In this document: positions 10,185-18,512 of the stretch, piece after piece
Layout of the letters: each line of letters begins with the position of its first letter
Position numbering within the stretch: the first letter of the stretch is position 1
Translations under genes and position numbers: made by a program
NCBI GenBank assembly: GCA_905221605.1
Contig: CAJNDS010001260.1
Span: 1-25,912, forward strand
Reading direction: 5' to 3'
Origin: Symbiodinium natans
Taxonomy: Eukaryota > Sar > Dinophyceae > Suessiales > Symbiodiniaceae
Length of the DNA stretch: 25,912 bases
The notes under the pieces: generated by a model
Told to the model about the DNA's origin: nothing
What the model saw: the letters and a program-made list of their open reading frames with translations, nothing else
Database searches by the model: none

Positions 10185-11459
10185 ACACAGGCTTTGATCA
10201 CAGCCGGACCCAAATAGGGAGGGGAATGCAAGGCTGCATTCACACAGGCCCTGATCACATCCGGACCCAATTAGGGAGGGGAACGCAAGGCTCCTTGGCT
10301 GCATACACACAGACTTTGATCACATCCGGACCCAATTAGGGAGGGGAATGCAAGGCTCCTTGGCTGCATTCACACAGGCCCTGATCACATCCTGACCCAA
10401 TTAGGGAGGGGAATGCAAGGCTCCTTCGCTGCAGTTACACAGGCCCTGATCACATCCCGACCCAATTAGGGAGAGAAACACAAGGCTCCTTGGCTGCATT
10501 TACACAGGTCTTGATCACATCCCGACCCAATTAGGGAGGTGAATACAAAGGCTCCTTGGCTGCATTTACACAGGCCCTGGTCACATCCCGACTCAATTAG
10601 GGAAGGGAATGCAAGGCTCCTTGGCTGCGTTTAGACAGGCCCTGATCACATCCCGACCCAATTAGGGAGATGAACACAAGCCTCCTTGGCAGCATTTTCA
10701 CAGGCCTTGATCACATCCCGACCCAATTAGGGAAGGGAATGCAATGCTTCTTGGCTGCATTCACACAGGCCCTGATCACATCCGGACCCAATTCGGGAAG
10801 GGAATGCAAGGCTCCTTGGCTGCAGTCACACCACATCCGGACCTTGGCTGCATTTACACAGCCCTTGATCAATTAGGGAGGTAAATACAAAGGCTCCTTG
10901 GCAGCATTCACACAGGCCCTGATCACATCCCGACCCAATTAGGGAGGGGAATGCAAGGCTCCTTGGCTGCATTTACACAGGCCCTGATCACATCCCGACC
11001 CAATTAGGGAGGGGAATGCCAAGGCTCCTTGGCTGCATGCAAACAGGCCCTGGTCACATCCCGACCCAATTAGGGAGGGGAATGCAAGGCTCCTTGGCTG
11101 CATTTACACAAACCCTGATCACATCCTGACCCATTTAGGGAGGGCAATGCAAGGCTCCCTGGCTGCATTTACACAGGCCCTGGGAGGGGAATGCAAGGCT
11201 CCTTGGCTGCATTTACACAGGCCCTGATCACATCCCGACCCAATTAGGGAGAATCACAAGGCTCCTTGGCTGCATTTCGCACAGGTCTTGATCACATCCC
11301 GACCCAATTAGGGAGGTGAATACAAAGGCTCCTTGGCTGCAGTTACACAGGCCCTGATCACATCCCGACCCAATTCGGGAGGGGAACGCAAGGCTCCTTG
11401 GCTGCATTTACACAGGCCCTGATCACATCCTGACCCAATTAGGGAGAGAAACACAAGGC
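10185..11459. repeat. Satellite 1 array, copy B, second block
   Basis: About 19 units. From about 10730 onward it matches copy A from about 2411 at a constant offset of 8319, down to shared damaged units (the truncated one at 10849-10880 equals 2530-2561). Confidence 0.9.
10502..10841. repeat. Second copy of a 340-base satellite segment (pair with 8873-9212)
   Basis: Nearly identical to 8873-9212, including rare unit variants (TTAGACAGGCC, AGATGAACACAAGCC, AATGCAATGCTTCTTGG). The pair brackets the satellite-2 block and accounts for most of the 2.0-kb length excess of copy B. This indicates a tandem duplication with a 1629-base period, or loss by recombination in copy A. Confidence 0.8.
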
Positions 11460-11462
11460 TCC

Positions 11463-12108
11463 AGGAAGATGGCACTGTCCTGGTGGAAGGAGTGCAGGGC
11501 AAGACCGCTTCCCCAGCTCGTCTAGACTGCTTGCACAAAGCCTTGCAAGAGCTGAAAGCGCAGCACCGCCTCTACCAGGCAAACCCAGCAGTGGAGGGAG
11601 CCTTAACAAGAATGGAAATCATCCTCGCTGGAAAAGTGCAGCCGTGTACAAGCGCAGCGGCAACGACAGACCGCGAAACCTCCCAAGGGCGCCAAACGGG
11701 GGAGTCCGGTGGCTCACACTCCTCGGCCTTGGGGGGCGAAGCGCAGCACTCGGAAAACGCAGCGGCCTCTGTCGAAACAATGGAAGAGAAGGAAGACAGG
11801 CTAGAGATGACGTACCTGATCCCCAAAGAGCTGAAAGCCCCCAGAGCGGACACTGTGGAGCTGCAGAAAATCCGAAGCACTTCGGAGCTCACGGACGACA
11901 TGGACGTGAAGTTCTTCCCACACCTGTTTTCCACGGGCACAGGCGGATGGCAGAATGGATATGGAAGCTTCTCCCAATACGCTCGCAAGCTCTCGGGCAA
12001 CATCAACGTGAGGATCGGCAACCAGCAGGCTCCAGGCGGGAAGACCAAGTACCAAGAGGGCAAAGGTCAGGTGTTTACAGCCCTGAGGGACATCCCAAAA
12101 AGCACCTG
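11463..12108 (+). pseudogene. Decayed fragment of the Helitron-type Rep gene, copy B
   Basis: Same fragment as 3144-3789, differing at only a few bases. The reading frame is open here (GAG at 11549-11551 replaces the TAG of copy A) for about 208 codons and stops at TGA 12107-12109. It aligns with residues of about 426-631 of the intact protein, with the same 27-residue gap after QYARK and the same extra Ser/Gly/Glu-rich segment. Homology starts abruptly after satellite 1 (GGCTCCAGGAAGATGG) and ends in CCAAAAAGCACC. With only the front edge of the Helitron N-terminal domain it can have no nuclease or helicase activity. It represents an older, diverged subfamily trapped in the satellite. Confidence 0.85.
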
Positions 12109-12890
12109 AGATTGCTTATCACTGAGCATTCTTTAGAGAAGAGAGCGCAGCGCAAGGCTCCTTGGCTGCATTTACCGGCCCTGATCACATCCCGACCGAA
12201 CTAGGCAGGGGAACACAAGGCTCTGTGCCTGCATTTACAGGCCCTGATCACATCCCGACCCAATTAGGGAGGGGAATGCAAGGCTCCTTGGCTGCATCTG
12301 CACAGGTCCTGCTCACACCCTGAAGGGAACACAAGGCTCCTTGGCTTCATACACAGGCCCTGATCACATCCCTACCCAATTAGGGAGGCCAAGGCTCCTT
12401 GGCTGCGTTCACGCAGGCCCTGATCACATCCGACCCAGTCAGGGAGGGAATGCAAGGCTCCTTGGCTGCATTTACACAGGCCCTGATCACATCCTGACCC
12501 AGTTAGGGAAGGGAACGCAAAGGCTCCTTGGGAGCAGTTACAAAGGCCCTGATCACATCCCGACCCAATTAAAGGCAAATACAAGGCTCTTTGGCTGCAT
12601 TCACACAGGCCCTGATCACATCCCGACCCAATTAAGGAGGCAAATACCTTGACTGCATTCACACAGGCCCTGATCACATCCTGACCAAGGCTCCTTGGCT
12701 GCATTTACCGGCCCTGATCACATCCCGACCCAACTAGGGAGGGGAACGCAAGGCTCTGTGCCTGCATTTACAGGCCCTGATCACATCCCGACCCAACTAG
12801 AGAGGGGAATGCAGGGCTACCTTGGTTGCGCGGCCCTGATCACATCCCGACCCAATTAGGGAAGGGAACACGCTGCATTCTGATCACATC
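12109..12890. repeat. Degenerate satellite 1, copy B distal block
   Basis: About twelve irregular units, several truncated. The first 417 bases match copy A at offset 8319 up to CTCCTTGGGAGCAG (12524-12537). There copy A jumps into the gene, while copy B carries on in satellite. The array ends with a broken unit at about 12880. Confidence 0.85.
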
Positions 12891-13197
12891 TACATGGAAA
12901 GGCCTTGAAAAAAAAGCTGGAAATCCTTATCCTGTCTTCAAATAGCTGGAAATCCTGGTGCTTTTTTTGCGAAGGAGAACTACCTGGAAATGCCTTCAAA
13001 GAGCTGGAAATCCTTATCCTGGTGCATTTTATGAAGGAGAATTATTTGGAAAGGCCTTCAAAGAGCTGGAAATCCTTATCCTGGTGCATTTCATGAAGGA
13101 GAACTACCTGGAAAGGCCTTCTTGGTGCATTTCACGAGGGAGAACTACCTGGAAAGGCCTCTTATCCTGGTGCAATTTATGAAGGAAAACTGCCAGG
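12891..13197. repeat. Satellite 2, irregular block
   Basis: About five units of the 62-base repeat, with truncations and A-rich or T-rich insertions (near 12907 and 12962). It passes directly into satellite 3 at GCCAGGATCGCCAACC. Confidence 0.85.
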
Positions 13198-14653
13198 ATC
13201 GCCAACCAATTAAGGAGAATCCCGGGCGACTCGGCTGCACATCCCAGCTGGAAAGCTTATCGTCAACCAATTAAGGAGAATCCCAGGCGACTCGGCTGCA
13301 AAGCTAGAAAGCTTATCGCCAACCAATTAAGGAGAATCCCAGGCGACTCGGCTGCAAATCCCAGCTGGAAAGCTTATCGCCAACCAATTAAGGAGAATCC
13401 CGGGCGACTCGGCTGCAAAGCTGGAAAGCTTATCGCCAACCAATTAAGGAGAATCCCGGGCGACTCGGCTGCAAATCCCAGCTGGAAAGCTTATCGCCAA
13501 CCAATTGAGGAGAATCCCGGGCGACTCGGCTGCAAAGCTGAAAAGATTATCGCCAACCAATTACGGAGAATCCCAGGCGACTCGGCTGCAAAGCTAGAAA
13601 GCTTATCGCCAACCAATTAAGGAGAATCCCAGGCGACTCGGCTGCAAAGCTGGAAAGCTTATCGCCAACCAATTAAGGAGAATCCCGGGCGACTCGGCTG
13701 CAAATCCCAGCTGGAAAGCTTATCGCCAACCAATTAAGGAGAATCCCGGGCGACTCGGCTGCAAAGCTGGAAAGCTTATCGCCAACCAATTAAGGAGAAT
13801 CTCAGGCGACTCGGCTGCAAATCCCAGCTGGAAAGCTTATCGCCAACCAGTTAAGGAGAATCCCGGGCGACTCGGCTGCAAAGCTGGAAAGCTTATCGCC
13901 AACCAATTAAGGAGAATCCCGGGCGACTCGGCTGCAAATCCCAGCTGGAAAGCTTATCGCCAACCAATTAAGGAGAATCCCGGGCGACTCGGCTGCAAAG
14001 CTGGAAAGCTGATCGCCAACCAATTAAGGAGAATCCCGGGCGACTCGGCTGCAAAGCTGGAAAGCTTATCGCCAACCAATTAAGGAGAATCCCAGGCGAC
14101 TCTGCTGCAAATCCCAGCTGGAAAGCTTATCGCCAACCAATTAAGGAGAATCCCAGGCGACTCGGCTGCAAAGCTGGAAAGCTTATCGCCAACCAATTAA
14201 GGAAAATCCCGGGCGACTCGGCTGCAAAGCTGGAAAGCTTATCGCCAACCAATTAAGGAGAATCCCAGGCGACTCGGCTGCAAATCTCAGCTGGAAAGTT
14301 TCTCGCCAACCAATTAAGGAGAATCCCGGGCGACTCGGCTGCAAATCTCAGCTGGAAAGCTTATCGCCAACCAATTAAGGAGAATCCCAGGCGACTCGGC
14401 TGCAAATCTCAGCTGGAAAGCTTATCGCCAACCAATTAAGGAGAATCCCGGGCGACTCGGCTGCAAATCTCAGCTGGAAAGCTTATCGCCAACCAATGAA
14501 GAGAATCCCAGGCGACTCGGCTGCAAATCCCAGCTGGAAAGCTTCTCGCCAACCAATTAAGGAGAATCCCAGGCGACTCGGCTGCAAATCTCAGCTGGTA
14601 AGCTTATCGCCAACCAATTAAGGAGAATCCCGGGCGACTCGGCTGCAAAGCTG
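13198..14653. repeat. Satellite 3 array (56- and 61-bp units)
   Basis: About 25 very regular units: GCCAACCAATTAAGGAGAAT, then CCCGGGCGACTCGGCTGCAA, then either AGCTGGAAAG or ATCCCAGCTGGAAAG, then CTTATC. The 56- and 61-base forms alternate over part of the array, and CTCAG variants cluster near its right end. Half of the unit resembles satellite 1 and the other half satellite 2. There are no genes. Confidence 0.95.
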
Positions 14654-16670
14654 CTTCCAAGAGCTGGAAATCCTTATCCTGGTGCATTTTATGAAGGAGA
14701 ACTACCTGGCAAGGCCTTCCAAGAGCTGGAAATCCTTATCCTGGTGCATTTTATGAAGGAGAACTACCTGGCAAGGCCTTCCAAGAGCTGGAAATCCTTA
14801 TCCTGGTGCATTTTATGAAGGAGAACTACCTGGCAGCCTTCCAAGAGCTGGAAATCCTTATCCTGGTGCATTTTATGAAGGAGAACTACCTGGCAAGGCC
14901 TTCCAAGAGCTGGAAATCCTTATCCTGGTGCATTTTATGAAGGAGAACTACCTCGTCCAAGAGCTGGAAATCCTTATCCTGGTGCATTTTATGAAGGAGA
15001 ACTACCTGGCAAGGCCTTGCAAGAGCTGGAAACCCTTATCCTGGTGCATTTTATGAAGGAGAACTACCTGGCAAGGCCTTCCAAGAGCTGGAAATCCTTA
15101 TCCTGGTGCATTTTATGAAGGAGAACAACCTGGCAAGGCCTTCCAAGAGCTGGAAATCCTTATCCTGGTGCATTTTATGAAGGAGAACGACCTGGCAAGG
15201 CCTTCCAAGAACTGGAAATCCTTATTCTGGTGCATTTTATGAAGGAGAACTAACTGGCAAGGCCTTCCAAGAGCTGGAAATCCTTATCCTGGTGCATTTT
15301 ATGAAGGAGAACTACCTGGAAAGGCTCTTATCCTGGTGCATTTTATGAAGGAGAACTACCTGGAAAGGCCTTCCGCGAGCTGGAAATCCTTATCCTGGTG
15401 CATTTTATGAAGGAGAACCACCTGGTAAGGCCTTCTGCGAGCTGGAAATCCTTATCCTGGTGCATTTTATGAAAGAGAACTACCTGGAAATGCCTTCCGC
15501 GAGCTGGAAATCCTTATCCTGGTGCATTTTATGAAGGAGAACTACCTGGAAAGGCTTTCCGCGAGCTGGAAATCCTTATCCTGGTGCTTTTTTCTGAAGA
15601 AGAACTACTTGGAAAGGCCTTCCGCGAGCTGGAAATGCTTATCCTGGTGCATTTTATGAAGGAGAACTACCTGGAAAGGCCTTCCAAGAGCTGGAAATCC
15701 TTATCCTGGTGCATTTTATGAAGGATAACTACCTGGAAAGGGAAATCCTTATCCTGGTGCATTTTATGAAGGAGAACTACCTGGAAAGGCCTTCCGCAAG
15801 CTGGAAATCCTTATCCTGGTGCATTTTATGAAGGAGAACTACCTGGAAAGGCCTTCTGCGAGCTGGAAATCGTTATCCTGGTGCATTTTATGAAAGAGAA
15901 CTACCTGGAAATGCCTTCCGCGAGCTGGAAATCCTTATCCTGGTGCATTTTATGAAGGAGAACTACCTGGAAAGGCTTTCCGCGAGCTGGAAATCCTTAT
16001 CCTGGTGCTTTTTTCTGAAGAAGAACTACTTGGAAAGGCCTTCCGCGAGCTGGAAATGCTTATCCTGGTGCATTTTATGAAGGAGAACTACCTGGAAAAG
16101 CCTTCCGCGAGCTGGAAATCCTTATCCGGTGCATTTTATGAAGGAGAACTACCTGGAAAGGCCTTCCAAGAGCTGGAAATCCTTATCCTGGTGCATTTTA
16201 TGAAGGAGAACTACCTGGAAAGGCCTTCCGCGACCTGGAAATCCTTATCCGGTGCATTTTATGAAGGAGAACTACCTGGAAAGGCCTTCCGCGAGCTGGA
16301 AATCCTTATCCTGGTGCATTTTATGAAAGAGCTACCTGGAAAGGCCTTCCGCGAGCTGGAAAAGGCAAGGCCTTCCAAGAGCTGGAAATCCTTATCCTGG
16401 TGCATTTTATGAAGGAGAACTACCTGGCAAGGCCTTCCAAGAACTGGAAATCCTTATTCTGGTGCATTTTATGAAGGAGAACTACCTGGCAAGGCCTTCC
16501 AAGAGCTGGAAATCCTTATCCTGGTGCATTTATGAAGGAGAACTACCTGGCAAGGCCTTCCAAGAGCTGGAAATCCTTATCCTGGTGCATTCTATGAAAG
16601 AGAACTACCTGGCAAGGCCTTCCAAGAGCTGGAAACCCTTACGCTGGTGCATTTTATGAAGGAGAACCAC
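14654..16670. repeat. Satellite 2 main array (62-bp unit)
   Basis: About 32 units. Left-hand units have TGGCAAGGCCTTCCAAGAGC, central units TGGAAAGGCCTTCCGCGAGC, and the last units return to the first type. A higher-order repeat of 421 bases is visible: the rare variants GTGCTTTTTTCTGAAGAAG (15584 and 16005) and ATGAAAGAGAACTACC (about 15470 and 15891) recur at that spacing. Open frames here are repeat translations. Confidence 0.95.
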
Positions 16671-16829
16671 GTTTGCTTGTCCTCAACCTGAATGGGGGCC
16701 ATGTGCCAGGTGCTTATGCTCAACCAGAATGGGGTGCAGCCGAGTCGCTTCAGTCAACACAAAGTCCTGACACCAGCAATTCCTGTTTGCTTGCCTCAAC
16801 CTGAATAGGGGCCAGCGTTTACCGCTCAC
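16671..16829. other. Spacer between satellites and gene region
   Basis: Low-repeat sequence marking the end of the arrays. It holds a direct repeat of about 38 bases with few changes, beginning GTTTGCTTG at 16671 and again at 16785 (CCTCAACCTGAATGGGGGCC versus CCTCAACCTGAATAGGGGCC), and a weaker third match near 16718. No coding frame is supported. Confidence 0.5.
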
Positions 16830-16962
16830 ACCGTGCGCTTTGGCTCAATATGAACAGCCTTAAGTCTTCATCCACAGCCATTTCGGGCGCAAGCCTCTGT
16901 CACCGCAAAAGGTCTTGAGAGCATTTTCGCATCCCTTGTTTCTCAGCTCAACTGATGCGAGT
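16830..16962. repeat. Dispersed block, first copy (related to 17525-17700)
   Basis: Two segments match 17525-17700 in order: GGCTCAAT with AAGTCTTCATCC downstream, and CTTGTTTCTCAG followed by a CNACTGRTGCGA-like segment. The spacing between them differs slightly. In both copies the pyrimidine-rich CTTGTTTCTCAG resembles a splice acceptor placed just before an open frame. Confidence 0.55.
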
Positions 16963-17391
16963 TGCAATGGCCAACCGCTGCGGCTGTTGGGGGGCCTGAA
17001 CTGCGAGCTGAAGTGGGACGGTGGCCCGATCGCAAATTTGCGGACCATGGCCGGCCACGTCGCAGGCTCTGTGCGCTGGACAGCTGCTGGGCTGAATGAA
17101 CCGGAAGCCCACAAATACCGTATTGCCATGCTGTTTCGACCTGTGAGCTTCTAGGCCCTTCAGAACGTCACGGTCGGCGACGTCATCTCAGCCATGGGAT
17201 CTGAAGCCCATAGTCACGAAGCACTGTCGCGGCAGACGCATCTGGCAATCCTGATCAACGGACGATGGCAGCCAGAAGAGCAGCCAGTGGCCGGACCGTT
17301 TCTTCTCTTAGAAAAGCTGCCGCGATGCAGGCTACGGCACAAGCAGTCGCTGGCAGAACATCTGTTTCACGCCAATCTTCATTCGCTCTGA
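16945..17391 (+). pseudogene. Open frame interrupted by one TAG; unknown product
   Basis: One reading frame is open from the acceptor-like TTTCTCAG (ending 16944) to a TGA at 17389-17391, except for a single TAG at 17152-17154. The translation runs through GGLNCELKWDGG and HKYRIAMLFRP before the stop, and NVTVGDVISAM and LAILINGRWQPEEQ after it, with similar composition on both sides. That suggests one former or spliced coding region. Either CAG has mutated to TAG, or a 21-base segment with GT...AG ends (17143-17163, GTGAGC to TTCAG) is removed without a frame change. No family is recognised and there is no clear ATG at the start. It may be an exon of a gene continuing into the frame at 17688, or a relic. 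Confidence 0.35.
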
Positions 17392-17524
17392 CTCTCAAAA
17401 TTCCACAGAAACGGCCGGTCATGGGCTACTCGCTTCTTCTGTGCATTGTTGAGCCATGTTGCACCTCTTTCTTGAGCTTGTGAGAAGGTAGGGACGGCCG
17501 AGCCTTCCCGTGCTTTTTGTTGCT

Positions 17525-17700
17525 TGTGCAGCGCGCTTGGGCTCAATTCGAATCGTTTTAAAGTCTTCATCCGTGTCCCGCTGCGGCCAGGCAACCATTG
17601 GGGTACAAATCTCAATCGTCGCAGCTGTTCGTTTCGTTTTTGGAACATGGCCGCTGTCTTGTTTCTCAGGTCGACTGGTGCGACAGCATGCTCGAAGACA
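17525..17700. repeat. Dispersed block, second copy (related to 16830-16962)
   Basis: It carries the same ordered segments as the block about 700 bases upstream and ends in CTTGTTTCTCAG at 17658-17669, followed by GTCGACTGGTGCGA. A long pyrimidine-rich stretch before the AG suggests an intron end or a trans-splicing acceptor for the frame beginning ATG at 17688. Confidence 0.55.
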
Positions 17701-18305
17701 CGTGCGAGGACTTGGAGAGCAGAGACCACTCGATTCGCGACTCCGAACAGGCGGACTTCGAGGACGGGTTCGACGACTGGGACTGGGTCGACAGTGAGAT
17801 GCAGCGCGAAGCCGAGGAAGATGCGCGTGAGAGAGTACAGTGGAGCAAAGAAATGGAAATCCAGAATGAATACCGCCAGCGTCTCGCCAACATGACGGTG
17901 AAGTACCTGAACATGCAAGGTAGCGAAATCCACACCTCGAAGCCTTATCCACTCTGCCATGTCGAACCGTGCGAGTCTTTCCGGGAAGCCTGGCTGCACA
18001 CTTTGCACGAAGGAAACAGCCCAGATCGCCGTCTCTCCCTGCGCCAACTACGTCTCAGACGACAAGAAATTAAGAAGCCTATCCCGGCGGAAACGCTGCA
18101 ATATCGCAGCGCCAGGGAAGTCTTGCTTCACGATTTGGACAGCGGTCCTGCAGGACCCATCCCCCTCGACACCACGAAGCTGGTCTTGGGCGGGGGCGTG
18201 ATCACAGACACCTGGAGCTGGCGTGAACTGTTGGGTCACAGCTTGAGCAACGACGTCGTGCACGTGCAAGTTGTCTACATCTCAGAGAAAGCCACAGGCC
18301 CGTAG
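17688..18305 (+). CDS. Hypothetical acidic protein, possible ubiquitin-like tail
   Basis: An open frame of 205 codons from ATG 17688 to TAG 18303-18305. The ATG lies 18 bases after an acceptor-like TTTCTCAG, which decides the start. Residues of about 1-70 are strongly acidic (EDTCEDLESRD, FEDGFDDWDWVDSE) and lead into a charged, probably helical stretch. The middle is basic (RRLSLRQLRLRRQEIKK). Residues of about 162-202 (TKLVLGGGVITDTWSW to NDVVHVQVVYI) have the strand-loop-strand pattern of the C-terminal half of a ubiquitin-like fold, but the N-terminal half is not evident, so this is only a suggestion. It reads in the same direction as the Helitron-Josephin gene and ends 207 bases before that gene's ATG, in the same frame. 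It could be an upstream exon, a separate small gene or a relic. No family is firmly recognised. Confidence 0.4.
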   Translation: MLEDTCEDLESRDHSIRDSEQADFEDGFDDWDWVDSEMQREAEEDARERVQWSKEMEIQNEYRQRLANMTVKYLNMQGSEIHTSKPYPLCHVEPCESFREAWLHTLHEGNSPDRRLSLRQLRLRRQEIKKPIPAETLQYRSAREVLLHDLDSGPAGPIPLDTTKLVLGGGVITDTWSWRELLGHSLSNDVVHVQVVYISEKATGP

Positions 18306-18512
18306 AGCTGCCCATGTGAGTACGTTATGTCTCAGCAAGACAAGCCTGCAGAGCTCCAGTGTGTGCCACGAGAAAGAAACTGAGCAGCGAGCAAAGGCAG
18401 GACAGCTTTGTAAGTGCTCGAGCATGGCTTCTCAAGTTGCTTCACTGAGCCTGCTGCAGTGTTTCGGATACAGCCCCTAGGTGCAAAATCTGAGGATTCA
18501 GGATTCGTTGCC
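18306..18512 (+). promoter_or_regulatory. Leader region of the Helitron-Josephin gene with acceptor-like sites
   Basis: Short intergenic region. An in-frame TAA at 18411-18413 closes the frame upstream, and the first in-frame ATG is 18513, in a favourable context (TTGCCATGGCC). CCTGCTGCAG ending at 18462 follows a pyrimidine-rich stretch and could be a cis- or trans-splice acceptor, leaving a leader of about 50 bases. A GTGAGT at 18316 is a donor-like site. No core promoter element is evident. Confidence 0.35.

Noticed and set aside
17152-17154. TAG reassigned as glutamine
   Set aside because: The intact 2,073-codon gene uses many CAG codons and no internal TAG, TAA or TGA, and ends in TAG, so the standard code applies.
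18414-18512. Upstream extension of the large gene to a GTG at 18414
   Set aside because: This is a eukaryotic locus, a TAA lies immediately before, and the ATG at 18513 has a good context. The Cys cluster starts three residues after it.
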